From positions 1 to 51,795 of the forward strand of contig JAKAQR010000017.1 of NCBI GenBank assembly GCA_021819725.1: DNA of 51,795 nt, written 5' to 3'. Each line of letters starts with the position of its first letter. Within the stretch, counting starts at the first letter, position 1. The notes under the pieces are model-generated. The model was given only the letters and a program-made list of their open reading frames with translations. It did not search any database and was not told where the DNA came from. This document shows positions 43,966-51,795 of this stretch, piece after piece. This stretch comes from Actinomycetes bacterium. Its GTDB lineage: Bacteria; Actinomycetota; Acidimicrobiia; Acidimicrobiales; Acidimicrobiaceae. The translations under genes and the position numbers were made by a program.

Positions 43966-44492
43966 TCGCCGAGATATCCTCGCGTCTCTTACTGCCGAGC
44001 CTTGACGAGATGGAGTCGGTGCTCTCGAACCTCATGAATGCCGGAGTTCGCGCTGACCGCTATCCCCAACGGAGTCTGCTGCCGACGTTCTACCTTGCGG
44101 GTCTCTACCACGATCAAGATGATGTGCTTCGATCGATCATTGCAGTAGATTTCTCTTTCGCGCTTACCTTTGGTGCTGGCCTCTCGATGATTCCCAAGGG
44201 CATGATAGATGAGGCGAGGGCTGCGGGGACACTCACCGACACCATGATGGCCAATGTCCACGAGATCCTGAATATCTTTGGCCTGCTCTTTAACGAACAG
44301 CGCCCGCACGCACCCCGAGCGCGTCTCACGCAGTTGGTCGAGGTGTCAGCGTTAGCCGCCGAGGCAATGGCGTTTTTAGGTCACCCTCATCTGCAAGGAA
44401 TCGATGCGACTATCTCTTGGCGTGATCGACGACCGGTGGGTGTCATCTCCATCCGATTGTTGTCCAAGCTACTCACTGAGACACCACCATAA
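43962..44492 (+). CDS. Second CheX/CheC-like protein
   Basis: 176 residues, overlapping cheX by 4 bases. An E-x-x-N pattern appears again in NVHEILNIFGLLFN, preceded by a strand-rich segment (IIAVDFSFALTFGAGLSM) as in CheX-type folds, and the C-terminus has the ISIRLLSKLL strand. Similarity to named families is low, so it may be a divergent phosphatase, a non-catalytic partner forming a heterodimer with the first protein, or a target-binding protein. There are no membrane segments. The gene is the last of the chemotaxis block before the glycosyltransferase. Confidence 0.55.
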   Translation: MIAEISSRLLLPSLDEMESVLSNLMNAGVRADRYPQRSLLPTFYLAGLYHDQDDVLRSIIAVDFSFALTFGAGLSMIPKGMIDEARAAGTLTDTMMANVHEILNIFGLLFNEQRPHAPRARLTQLVEVSALAAEAMAFLGHPHLQGIDATISWRDRRPVGVISIRLLSKLLTETPP

Positions 44493-44618
44493 GTGACTCC
44501 GCCGTGAGTGGCGATGCTCGCAGAGGTGGTACGGATCGATCATCAGAGAACTTGGCGGTCGGTCGGACCTGTGCGGATGCAAATCTCTGGGGGATGGATT
44601 GACGAGAAAGGATGAAAA

Positions 44619-46652
44619 GTGACCAAGACACGAGTGGTGGTGCTGGTATTGCTCGCCGATGAGCGTTCCCTCCGCAACGCACGACGCTATCTATCGACGA
44701 TTGTACCGGCTAGCTTTCCCGTCATTCTTTTGGTGGAGGGACGCCACCTTGCCCCTCGCGATCTTGACCGTCTTGCGCAAGCGCATCGAGTGTTGGTGGT
44801 GTCTTCGGCTGCTTCACTCACACCAGGCTGGCTTGATGAGCTTCTCGTCGCTTCGGAAGACTATCCTGAGGCGGTCATCGTCCCAGGTTCTCCGAACGTC
44901 GATGGTCCCCAGCGTCAGGTTCTTGAGGAGGGCCAACTCATCGTCAACCTTGTGCAACAGACCCAGTACGCATCCCATATGCGTCGGACCTTTGCGGGGA
45001 CGATGCAACCCATTGCCTTTGGTAGTGATCTTGTCGCCTGCGCACCAGGTGCCTGGGTGCACGAGAGTCTTGCGGCTGGGCCAACGACGAGCTTTGCACT
45101 GTTTTCCTCACTCTACCGAGACCGTTCGCTTGTGCTTGCCCAGGGTTCGATCGCCTTCTCCTCTGAGGTCAAGTCCAAACTCATCCCCGGAGCCCCGGTG
45201 AGTACACCGCTCCTCTCCCTTTGTATGATCGTCAAGGATGAAGAGAGCTGCTTGGCCGAGGCCCTTCTGTCCGCTCGAGGTCTTGCCGATGAGGTGATCG
45301 TCTTCGATACTGGGTCCACGGATGCTACCGTAGCCATCGCCAAGGAGCATGGTGCCCACGTCATCGAGGGGAGCTGGCGCGAGGATTTTGCCTGGGCCCG
45401 AAATCAAACCCTCAAGTATGCGACTGGTGCATGGATTCTTTGGATCGACGCGGATGAGCGTGTTGTCGGTGACCGTTCGGCGCTTCGGCTCCGGCTCGAG
45501 GATCCATTTGCCCCGTATGAGTCGTACTCGGTGCGGATAGAGAACGAAACGGGTGGAGGACTCTCGCTTACCAATCACTTCGCTAATCGACTCTTCCGTC
45601 GTAAGGACTGTCATTGGCGTGGTGCGATTCACGAGACGGTCTGGTACCGAGATGACCTTCGTAGTGCCTATTCGGTCCTTCAGCCAGATATCCATCTCCG
45701 CCATATCGGTTATCTCGACACGGAGATGACGCGCAAGTCCAAAGCCGAACGGAACCTTCGCATCTCCGAAACCAATGGATCGGCCGCCTCCGAGGCCGAG
45801 GCTGCGCTCCATGAGGCGAGATCGATGACGATGAGTGGGCGCCTTGAGGAGGCGGTGACGTTGGTCGAAGAACGGGTCCTCGGTTCGGGGGTACCCTCCA
45901 TGGAGCGGGTTGGCATGTTGGCGCTCTCATCCTGGTATCGGACGCTCGGCCGATTCGAACAAGCCCAGTGGGCGATTGAGCAACTCGACGAGCAGGGTTT
46001 TCACGAATACTTTGGATTTCATGATCGTGCACACCTTGCGTATGCGCAGGGAAATTTTGAGAAGACCCTGGAGTGGATCGATGCTATCGGCGGCTTTGTC
46101 GTTGACCGCGACGGACTCACGGTCAACCCGACCACGCTGTTGGGGTTGAAGGCCCGCACGCTAAGTGCACTTGGTCGGGATGCCGAGGCTGCACGTGTGA
46201 TCATCGCTGGCCTTGCCCAAGGTGTCATGGATGTCCATCTTGTAGAACTAGCGGGTTTTATGGAACGCGGCCACGTTGATGTTGCTGAGCTTTTGGCGGC
46301 GCTTCCTGATGACAAAGAGCAGTTAGTGGCGGCCCAGCTCCTTCAAGTGGATCCGCGACTAGCCGATCGTCTGCTCATCGAGTTGATCGCATTACGTCCA
46401 GATGATCGCACACTTCTCGCGGCAGCCTCCTTGGTCGGTCGACACCTAGAACTTGAGCGTGCCTCCCATTGGTCGCAGGTGTTGATCGAACACGGGCTAG
46501 GTCAGCAAGCACCCTTGGTTTGGCTGGCGACCAACGCCGAAGTCACGCTGGAGGTTCGCTTGGCTGCGGCCAAGGAGGCGGTCGCGCTTGGGCTAAAGGG
46601 GATGGGCGTGGTCCTCGACGAACTAGCTGACCTGGAGCGTACGCTGGTCTAG
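44619..46652 (+). CDS. Two-domain glycosyltransferase (GT2) with TPR-like C-terminus
   Basis: 677 residues from GTG 44619 (AAAGGATG upstream). Residues 1-180 resemble a degenerate GT-A fold (VVVLVLLADERSLRNARRYL). Residues 195-350 are a typical family 2 glycosyltransferase: LSLCMIVKDEESCLAEAL, EVIVFDTGSTDATVAIA, SWREDFAWARNQ, the metal-binding WILWIDADERV and HWRGAIHETVW. The remaining 300 residues are helical repeats of TPR type. Such proteins next to flagellar genes often glycosylate flagellin; here the context suggests the same, but the acceptor is not shown. Its last 30 bases overlap the convergent S51 gene. Confidence 0.82.
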   Translation: MTKTRVVVLVLLADERSLRNARRYLSTIVPASFPVILLVEGRHLAPRDLDRLAQAHRVLVVSSAASLTPGWLDELLVASEDYPEAVIVPGSPNVDGPQRQVLEEGQLIVNLVQQTQYASHMRRTFAGTMQPIAFGSDLVACAPGAWVHESLAAGPTTSFALFSSLYRDRSLVLAQGSIAFSSEVKSKLIPGAPVSTPLLSLCMIVKDEESCLAEALLSARGLADEVIVFDTGSTDATVAIAKEHGAHVIEGSWREDFAWARNQTLKYATGAWILWIDADERVVGDRSALRLRLEDPFAPYESYSVRIENETGGGLSLTNHFANRLFRRKDCHWRGAIHETVWYRDDLRSAYSVLQPDIHLRHIGYLDTEMTRKSKAERNLRISETNGSAASEAEAALHEARSMTMSGRLEEAVTLVEERVLGSGVPSMERVGMLALSSWYRTLGRFEQAQWAIEQLDEQGFHEYFGFHDRAHLAYAQGNFEKTLEWIDAIGGFVVDRDGLTVNPTTLLGLKARTLSALGRDAEAARVIIAGLAQGVMDVHLVELAGFMERGHVDVAELLAALPDDKEQLVAAQLLQVDPRLADRLLIELIALRPDDRTLLAAASLVGRHLELERASHWSQVLIEHGLGQQAPLVWLATNAEVTLEVRLAAAKEAVALGLKGMGVVLDELADLERTLV

Positions 46653-47330
46653 CAGATCTTTCACGAGCGAGAGTTCCGTTTGCCGGCCGTCCTGATACGC
46701 GGTAGCGCTGCCAGGTCCTCGCACTTGGATGCCGCCTGTTCGGTGGTAGATCAGCGCTGTTTGGGCATCGATCTCGACCATGAGGGTGGGAGCATGAACG
46801 AGATGGATCGTGCGATCGCGAATCGAGAGTGACCGCTGATCGGCATGTGGCAGGATCGCAAGATGCGGGATCAAGCCGAGACCAATGGTGAGCGCCCCAC
46901 CGCGTGGGTCGATCATCGGATCGCCGAGCACCATCGCTGAGGCTGATGATGCGATCAGCGTGGTTCCGCGTGACCATGCATTCCCAAGTGCCTCCAGGGC
47001 CGGAGTTCCGACGAGCACCGATCGAAGGTGGAGTGGCGAACCGCCGATACAGTACAGCACCTCAGCACGACCGATCTGGGCCACGAGTTCTTCGTCCTCG
47101 GCATCGGAGCGGTTGTAGATCTCGATCACGTCGACCTCGACGCCGAGGTTTTCGAGGTAGCGGGTGCCGTTCGCAACGGCTCGGTCTGGCCGCTCGTAGG
47201 CCGCCGCCGTGGGGAGGATGCTGACACGCTGAGCTCCGGTTTGCGTAAGGATCTCCTCATCAAAGGTGCAGAGCGGCCCGAACTCGTCCCCGCCGACGAG
47301 CGCAATGGTGCCATAGAGTGGAGTCTTCAT
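46623..47330 (-). CDS. Peptidase S51-like (cyanophycinase/dipeptidase E fold) protein
   Basis: 235 residues. IALVGGDEFGP begins the fold, ILPTAAAYERPDRAV follows, YCIGGSPLHLRSVL carries the GG-S-P strand turn, and TLIASSASAMVLGDPM holds the nucleophile-elbow serine in place of the usual S-A-G. PHADQRSL and TALIYH follow as in the family. Activity as a peptidase is plausible but unproven. The ATG at 47330 has no Shine-Dalgarno sequence and is preceded by TAGGCT at exactly 9 nt. It is the second S51-type gene in the window, the other being at 5862. Confidence 0.8.
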   Translation of the reverse strand: MKTPLYGTIALVGGDEFGPLCTFDEEILTQTGAQRVSILPTAAAYERPDRAVANGTRYLENLGVEVDVIEIYNRSDAEDEELVAQIGRAEVLYCIGGSPLHLRSVLVGTPALEALGNAWSRGTTLIASSASAMVLGDPMIDPRGGALTIGLGLIPHLAILPHADQRSLSIRDRTIHLVHAPTLMVEIDAQTALIYHRTGGIQVRGPGSATAYQDGRQTELSLVKDLLDQRTLQVS

Positions 47331-47409
47331 CGTGAGCCAAGCCTAGTAACTGTCCGAAGCCTGCTTGGTCGCCGTCATCGATGCGGAGCAAAACCGGTAC
47401 GCTGGGTGT

Positions 47410-48270
47410 GTGCAGCTTTCACGGATTGGCGTGGTTGGTGGAGGGACGATGGCCTCCGGGATTGTCGAGGCATGCATTCTGGCTGACTATGACGTAGTGG
47501 TCCGCACGCGGTCTGAGGCGGCATCGCATTCGGTCAAGGTGGCACTTGAACGACATCTGCGACGACGAATAGCGCGCAGCGAGATCGACGATGAGCGTTA
47601 CGAGGTGGCGATGTCCATGGTTCGCTACACGACCGAGATTGACGATCTCTACGATCGGCATCTCGTGATCGAATCGGTGGTCGAGGATATTGAGGTGAAG
47701 AAGCATCTTTTTGCGCAGTTAGATCGTGTGCTCATCGAGGGGTCGATGATCGCTTCCAATACCTCGACGCTCCCAATCATGGCCTTGGCTGCTACGACAA
47801 CGCGGCCCGAACGTGTCCTCGGTCTCCACTTCTTTAATCCAGTCGGCAGTCTCCGCCTCGTGGAGGTCGTTCGATCACTCGTGGTCGCACCCGAAGTTCT
47901 TGAGGCGGGGCGACACTTTGTGCAGACGCTTGGCAAGGAGCCAGTGATCGTCAACGATGAGGCTGGCTTTGTCGTCAATGCGCTCCTGTTTCCGTACTTG
48001 AACACCGCAGTGCGACTGCTCGAGCGAGGGGTCGCAGCAAAAGAGGATATCGACCGTGCGATGATGCTGGGATGTAACTATCCGATGGGGCCGCTCGCCT
48101 TGCTCGACCTCGTTGGGCTTGATGTGGCGGTCGCGATCCTTGAACGGCTGTACGAAGAGACTGGGGATCCGGCGATGTTGGCGGCACCCACTCTGCGTAG
48201 GATGCGAGAGGCCGGTCACTTGGGCCGTAAGACCGGTCGAGGCTTCTACGACTATCAATCGAAGGCCTGA
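47410..48270 (+). CDS. 3-hydroxybutyryl-CoA dehydrogenase
   Basis: 286 residues from GTG 47410; TACGCT 6 nt upstream would give a leaderless transcript. The NAD site is IGVVGGGTMASGIVEAC. The catalytic region shows ASNTSTLPIMAL, LHFFNPV with the active-site histidine, and VIVNDEAGFVVNALLFPYLN; GCNYPMGPLALLDLVGLD is the family's second domain. The enzyme oxidises 3-hydroxyacyl-CoA or runs in reverse toward 3-hydroxybutyryl-CoA. It lies 11 bp before the mutase, so both probably work in C4/C5 acyl-CoA metabolism such as the ethylmalonyl-CoA route. Confidence 0.9.
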   Translation: MQLSRIGVVGGGTMASGIVEACILADYDVVVRTRSEAASHSVKVALERHLRRRIARSEIDDERYEVAMSMVRYTTEIDDLYDRHLVIESVVEDIEVKKHLFAQLDRVLIEGSMIASNTSTLPIMALAATTTRPERVLGLHFFNPVGSLRLVEVVRSLVVAPEVLEAGRHFVQTLGKEPVIVNDEAGFVVNALLFPYLNTAVRLLERGVAAKEDIDRAMMLGCNYPMGPLALLDLVGLDVAVAILERLYEETGDPAMLAAPTLRRMREAGHLGRKTGRGFYDYQSKA

Positions 48271-48281
48271 GGGGATTACCG

Positions 48282-50267
48282 ATGGAGCCACACCTGCAGC
48301 GACCTGATGCACCGTGGGTGATGCGTACCTATGCGGGGCACTCCTCGGCTGCTGCCTCGAATCGACTCTTTCGTGCGAATCTTGCTAACGGACAGACTGG
48401 CCTGTCGGTGGCCTTCGATCTTCCAACTCAGCTGGGACTTGACCCTGATGATCCTCGTAGTGCGGGTGAGGTAGGCAAGGTGGGGGTGCCCATCGCCCAT
48501 CTCGCCCATCTCCGCCAGCTCTTTGACGGCATCGAGCTTGACAAGATGAATACGTCGATGACCATCAACGCAACGGCGATGTGGCTCTTTAGCCTCTATC
48601 TTGCCCTTGCGGATGAGCATGACATTCCCTACCACCTGCTCTCTGGCACCACCCAGAACGACATCATCAAAGAGTACCTCTCGCGCGGTACGTTTATCTT
48701 TACACCGGAGGCCTCCAAGAGGCTGACGGTAGACCTTATTGAGTTCTCTGTAGCCCATGTCCCCAGGTGGAACCCGATCAATATCTGCAGTTATCACCTG
48801 CAGGAGGCGGGGGCGACTCCGGTCCAAGAGGTGGCATATGCGCTCGCGACCGCTGTTGGCATTCTCGATGCCGTTCGTGATCGGGGTCGTCTGGGTGCGG
48901 ATGGTATCGCCAAAGTGGTGGGCAGGATGTCGTTCTTTGTGAACTCGGGGATTCGGCTGATCGAGGAGATCGCGAAGATGCGAGCCTTTGTCGCTCTTTG
49001 GGACGAGCTCACCCGTACCCGCTATGGAGTAGAGGATCCAAAGCTTCGCCGATTTCGTTATGGCGTGCAGGTGAACTCACTTGGACTCACGGAGTCCCAA
49101 CCCGAGAACAACGTCTACCGCATCATGTTGGAGGCGTTAGGGGTCACGCTTTCGCGGGATGCACGAGCCAGGGCACTCCAGCTCCCGGCGTGGAATGAGG
49201 CGATTGGCCTTCCACGGCCGGTCGATCAGCAGTGGTCGCTGCGAGCGCAACAGATCCTTGCCTACGAGACTGACCTGCTCGAGTATCCAGACATCTTTGA
49301 GGGGTCGAAGGTGATGGAGGGGTTGACCGCCGAGATCGTCGAGGCTGCTCGCGATGAACTCAATCGCATTATCGATGGCGGCGGTGTCTTTGTCCAGATC
49401 GATGAGATGAAGGCGGCACTAGTTCGCGCGCAGACCGAACGCGCTCTTGCGATCGAGACCGGCGCCCAGCGAGTTGTTGGCGTCAATCTCTACCAGGACA
49501 GGGCTGAGGGGGCGCAGGAGTCGATTCTCGCTGGTGTCGACACGAGGATGCATTTGAGCGCCGATGGGGCGGAGGTCGCGCGGCTCATCGAGGAGTTTGT
49601 GGCCTTCAAACGCCTCCGAGACGAGCGCTCCGTGCAGGCTGCAAGGGATCATCTCTTGAGGGTGGCGAGAACGGACGAGAACTTGATTGAGGCGACGTTA
49701 GCCCTTGCCAAAGCCGGTGGCACTACTCAGGATTGGGCCGATACCATGCGCGAGGCCTTCGGAGAGTTTCGGGCACCCACTGGGATTCAAGGCGGTGCTG
49801 GGGTGCGCAGAGGCCAGATGGATGCGCTGGTCGATCGCTTGCGGCATCTACCTGGAGGCCCCGCGCGACTCCTGGTGGCAAAGCCCGGGCTTGACGGGCA
49901 CTCCAACGGAGCTGAACAGATTGCGGTTGCGGCACGCGATGCAGGATTTGAGGTGATCTATCAGGGGATTCGCCAGACCCCTGCCGAGATTGCGAGTGTC
50001 GCTCGTGATGAGGACGTGGACCTTATCGGCCTTTCGATCCTGTCGGGTTCGCATCTTGAACTCGTCGGCGCACTCTTTGCGGAGTTGAGATCGCGTGGGG
50101 TAAGTGTGCCCGTGATTGTGGGTGGCATTATTCCTGACGACGACATCGGTCAACTGATGGCGCTTGGAGTCCGCCAAGTCTTCACCCCAAAGCACTATCA
50201 GATCACCCAGATCATGGCCAAGTTGGTCGACATCGTGGCGACGCGACGGGAAGCGATTCATTCCTGA
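48282..50267 (+). CDS. ecm: B12-dependent ethylmalonyl-CoA mutase-type acyl-CoA mutase
   Basis: 661 residues, single-chain form with GAGGGG before the start. The barrel domain has MRTYAGHSSAAASN, VAFDLPTQLGLDPDD, MNTSMTINATAMWLF, and ICSYHLQEAGATP with the active-site histidine. The C-terminal cobalamin domain has KPGLDGHSNGAEQIA (the D-x-H cobalt ligand) and GLSILSGSHLEL. DLPTQ, SNGAEQ and the S-G-S-H form favour the ethylmalonyl-CoA mutase (MeaA) group over methylmalonyl-CoA mutase, which has D-R-G-A and other residues there. The partner genes of the full ethylmalonyl-CoA pathway (ccr, mcd) are not in view, so the pathway is inferred. Confidence 0.83.
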   Translation: MEPHLQRPDAPWVMRTYAGHSSAAASNRLFRANLANGQTGLSVAFDLPTQLGLDPDDPRSAGEVGKVGVPIAHLAHLRQLFDGIELDKMNTSMTINATAMWLFSLYLALADEHDIPYHLLSGTTQNDIIKEYLSRGTFIFTPEASKRLTVDLIEFSVAHVPRWNPINICSYHLQEAGATPVQEVAYALATAVGILDAVRDRGRLGADGIAKVVGRMSFFVNSGIRLIEEIAKMRAFVALWDELTRTRYGVEDPKLRRFRYGVQVNSLGLTESQPENNVYRIMLEALGVTLSRDARARALQLPAWNEAIGLPRPVDQQWSLRAQQILAYETDLLEYPDIFEGSKVMEGLTAEIVEAARDELNRIIDGGGVFVQIDEMKAALVRAQTERALAIETGAQRVVGVNLYQDRAEGAQESILAGVDTRMHLSADGAEVARLIEEFVAFKRLRDERSVQAARDHLLRVARTDENLIEATLALAKAGGTTQDWADTMREAFGEFRAPTGIQGGAGVRRGQMDALVDRLRHLPGGPARLLVAKPGLDGHSNGAEQIAVAARDAGFEVIYQGIRQTPAEIASVARDEDVDLIGLSILSGSHLELVGALFAELRSRGVSVPVIVGGIIPDDDIGQLMALGVRQVFTPKHYQITQIMAKLVDIVATRREAIHS

Positions 50268-50282
50268 AAGTTTGTACAGCTT

Positions 50283-51098
50283 GTGTCGTTTTACGCCGAA
50301 GCATCTCGCATGAGACTGCGTGGGTTTTTGGCAATCATCCTGGGTTTGGGAGGCGTGGCGGTGAGTGCCGTCGGTATGCGCTTTGGTCGCGCTGAGGATG
50401 GTGTGATCGGTGCTGGTATCGCTTTCGTTGCGGTGATCATCGGGCTGGGATCCAGATCCCTGCGTGACACCCCTGTTGAAGGTTCCGAAGAGACGAGCCT
50501 AGAGGTGGTCTCGCAGCCCGAGCTTGTAATGGCAGGCGATCACGCAGCTACGGGTCAGGCACCGGACGTAGAGGCAACGGCGGCGAGTCCGGCGATGGGC
50601 ACGACTGACCCGATAACCGATCCACTCACTGGCCTCATGAACGAGATCTTCTTCTCCGGTCTCCTCAGCACCAAAGTAGCGACCGCTCGTCGACGTCTCT
50701 GGCCGCTCAGTATTGTGCTCTTGCAGTTGGTCATGCAGCCTGACGTCACGGAGGAGGCTACCGATGCTGGTATCCTCGCCTTCTCGGAGGTGGTCGCGGC
50801 GACCATTCGGACCGCCGATGTAGCCTGTCGCGTGGGTAGCCGCAGTTTTGCCCTTCTCCTGGATGACACCGATGAGGATGGCGCCGCCTGGGTCGCAGAA
50901 CGGATTCAAATCGCTCACGCCCGCGAGGGAGCTTCTCCGATCGCGAAGGTCTGTGCCGGAGTTGCAAGCTACCCGAGTCATGGGATCGAGCCAGCCGAGA
51001 TCCTCATCACTGCCAAGAGTGCCTTGAAGCAGGCTGCGGATAACCTTGAACTACCGGGCCTGGGTCGCGTAATCGTCGCGCCACAGCGACCGCTTTGA
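50283..51098 (+). CDS. Membrane protein with a degenerate GGDEF domain
   Basis: About 271 residues from GTG 50283; ATG 50310 is an alternative. Two membrane helices lie near the N-terminus (FLAIILGLGGVAVSAVGM and VIGAGIAFVAVIIGL), then a flexible linker, then a diguanylate-cyclase-like domain: DPLTGLMNEIFF at its start and DVACRVGSRSFALLLDDT where the R-x-GGDEF loop would be. The catalytic GGDEF is replaced by VGSRSF, so it should not make c-di-GMP; it may bind nucleotides or proteins as a sensor. It follows the mutase by 15 bp and may be co-transcribed. Confidence 0.75.
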   Translation: MSFYAEASRMRLRGFLAIILGLGGVAVSAVGMRFGRAEDGVIGAGIAFVAVIIGLGSRSLRDTPVEGSEETSLEVVSQPELVMAGDHAATGQAPDVEATAASPAMGTTDPITDPLTGLMNEIFFSGLLSTKVATARRRLWPLSIVLLQLVMQPDVTEEATDAGILAFSEVVAATIRTADVACRVGSRSFALLLDDTDEDGAAWVAERIQIAHAREGASPIAKVCAGVASYPSHGIEPAEILITAKSALKQAADNLELPGLGRVIVAPQRPL

Positions 51099-51115
51099 AT
51101 AAGTAGGTAGCGGTC
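51088..51115. terminator. Weak hairpin at the end of the GGDEF gene
   Basis: GACCGCT (51088-51094) and AGCGGTC (51109-51115) form a 7-bp stem around a 14-nt loop that contains the stop codon. No T-tract follows. It could end the mutase/GGDEF transcript with low efficiency. Confidence 0.4.
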
Positions 51116-51340
51116 CCTCCCCCATTGTGACGAGTGCACCTACCCGGTCGCCTTCGGACTCAGGTTGTGAAGGGTTGGCTCGTCGTGGTCCAGTGTATTT
51201 TGACCGCCCGTCGAGGATGCTTGGTATATCGCTTGAGCGCTGGCGAGACGTGTCTGACTCGTCCAAATAGACCCTCCAGACACAAGGAATCGTTCACCGC
51301 TACGAGTTTTTCCATGCTGCAAAGTACACCCTAAAGACAC

Positions 51341-51369
51341 TTGACACCTCCCCATTCCTCGGCTACACT
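51341..51369 (+). promoter_or_regulatory. Near-consensus sigma-70 type promoter
   Basis: TTGACA (51341-51346), a 17-bp spacer and TACACT (51364-51369). This is the strongest -35/-10 match I see in the window. The start of transcription would be near 51376, giving a leader of more than 400 nt before the window edge. Confidence 0.75.
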
Positions 51370-51420
51370 CATGTAGCGGCCGGGGGTTTGTGTATGGGTC
51401 TTGCATGGGGGATCTCGCTT

Positions 51421-51449
51421 TCCACTTAGTGCAGTGGGCTCTTGACGAA
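51421..51449 (+). promoter_or_regulatory. boxB/boxA-like antitermination signals
   Basis: A short hairpin TCCACT-TAGTGC-AGTGGG (51421-51438) is directly followed by GCTCTTGACGAA (51438-51449), which resembles boxA of rRNA leaders (GCTCTTTAACA in E. coli). Hairpin then boxA is the order found in rrn leaders. The match is partial, so this is a hypothesis. Confidence 0.35.
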
Positions 51450-51460
51450 GTTCTCGCCGA

Positions 51461-51544
51461 ACAAAGAGTGGGTATCGTCTCCTTACCCGGAGACGGTAAC
51501 GCTTTGTAGAGGTACCAGATGACCGGTACCGCCCAGGCGGTACC
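51461..51544 (+). other. Structured leader RNA segment
   Basis: ACAAAG (51461-51466) pairs with CTTTGT (51502-51507), enclosing a 10-bp hairpin TATCGTCTCC/GGAGACGGTA (51473-51498, one G-T pair). A second stem, GGTACCGCC-CA-GGCGGTACC, is at 51525-51544. It would be the leader of the transcript that starts near 51376. The fold may be part of an rRNA precursor or a regulatory RNA. Confidence 0.5.
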
Positions 51545-51601
51545 CCGGAGAACAGTGAGACTAAGACAACAGCATCAAGATAACAGGACTAAGACTGAAC
51601 G

Positions 51602-51713
51602 AGGCAAAACAGCTACCAGGCAAAACAGCTACCAGACAAAACAACTACCAGACAAAACAACTACGAGACAAAACAGCTACCAGACAAAACAACTACGAGG
51701 CAAAACAGCTTCA
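51602..51713 (+). repeat. Seven tandem 16-bp A-rich repeats
   Basis: Consensus AGRCAAAACARCTACS, starting at 51602, 51618, 51634, 51650, 51666, 51682 and 51698; the last is altered at its end. The unit is not a multiple of 3 and lacks inverted symmetry, so it is unlikely to be coding or to form hairpins. Unstructured A/C-rich RNA of this kind could serve as a spacer or as a protein- or ribosome-loading tract in a leader. Confidence 0.93.
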
Positions 51714-51795
51714 CAACGCAATAGCTACGAGACACCAATGCACGGCGATCAGAACTATGGGCCCCGGTTAACCGATTCCCTTAGAACGACACCCC

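Larger units (their letters stand above)
51116..51795 (+). other. Non-coding 680-bp end region: promoter, structured leader, repeats
   Basis: No supported gene. Small frames are inconsistent with the 16-bp repeats and have no start sites. An ATG at 51738 opens a frame that runs off the edge (19 codons), but no ribosome-binding site precedes it, so I do not call it. The elements inside are listed separately. Confidence 0.7.

Noticed and set aside
51450..51544. c-di-AMP (ydaO-type) riboswitch
   Set aside because: GCCGAAC followed by a stem and GAGGTACC is reminiscent, but the conserved TTGGGG and the 3' half of the motif are missing.
51602..51713. Coding tandem repeat
   Set aside because: The 16-bp unit breaks any reading frame and no start with a ribosome-binding site precedes it.
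51738..51795. Start of a protein gene running off the edge
   Set aside because: The ATG has no ribosome-binding site and only 19 codons are visible.

Overview
The window looks like chromosomal DNA of a motile actinobacterium, most plausibly an acidophilic iron-cycling Acidimicrobiia (Ferrimicrobium/Acidithrix-like). The evidence is indirect: a moderately GC-rich sequence with many GTG/TTG starts, the actinobacterial gene orders ABC transporter-ctaA and clpS-DUF2017, a SenX3/RegX3-type two-component pair, SCO6880 and DUF6112 type IV secretion proteins, and a complete flagellar/chemotaxis block. No 16S gene lies in the window, so the taxon is inferred.

Layout. 1-5.7 kb is patchy accessory DNA: the start of a secreted repeat protein, a small P-loop kinase followed by six tandem 25-bp palindromic repeats, a lipoprotein, a DUF6922/AbiEii-type pair whose toxin gene is broken by an in-frame amber codon, the sulfolipid gene sqdB, and an ArdC-like metalloprotease. 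5.8-13.6 kb holds an S51-type amidotransferase fused to a CysRS-like tail, tRNA-Glu, a radical SAM/SPASM protein, a secreted repeat/CAP protein, and a divergent MMPL exporter/MarR pair. 13.7-24.9 kb is mostly housekeeping: an SbcD/SbcC-like (YhaO/YhaN-type) nuclease-ATPase pair, sdhC-sdhD with a previously missable 41-aa membrane ORF, serS, an ABC exporter, ctaA, clpS, a DUF2017 gene and a quinone oxidoreductase. 24.9-28.3 kb carries a DadA-like FAD oxidase, a Fur-family regulator and RegX3/SenX3.

28.5-46.7 kb is the most striking part. Five tightly packed type IV secretion-like genes (DUF6112 pilin-like, TrbL/VirB6-like, SCO6880, VirB4-like ATPase, VirD4/TraG-like coupling protein) run with only 3 bp of separation into flgN-like, flgK, flgL, fliW, then cheA-cheW-cheB-cheR, (TnpB scar, GntR), cheY, two CheX-like genes and a glycosyltransferase. 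Everything is on the + strand except csrA, which is inverted. There is no relaxase, integrase or lytic transglycosylase. This reads as a fixed secretion/competence/adhesion machine physically welded to the flagellar operon rather than as a mobile conjugative element.

46.6-51.1 kb contains a second S51-family protein, 3-hydroxyacyl-CoA dehydrogenase and an ethylmalonyl-CoA mutase-type B12 enzyme (C4/C5 acyl-CoA metabolism), then a degenerate GGDEF protein. The last 0.7 kb is non-coding: a near-consensus sigma-70 promoter, boxB/boxA-like elements, stable hairpins and a 7-copy 16-bp repeat. It resembles the leader of an rRNA operon or of another long-leader transcript that continues beyond the window.

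A recurring promoter pattern is visible: TAGGCT (or TAGCCT, TAGCAT) exactly 9 nt before an ATG that lacks a Shine-Dalgarno sequence, at five genes. This suggests near-leaderless transcription; at serS/ABC one 7-bp element appears to serve both directions.
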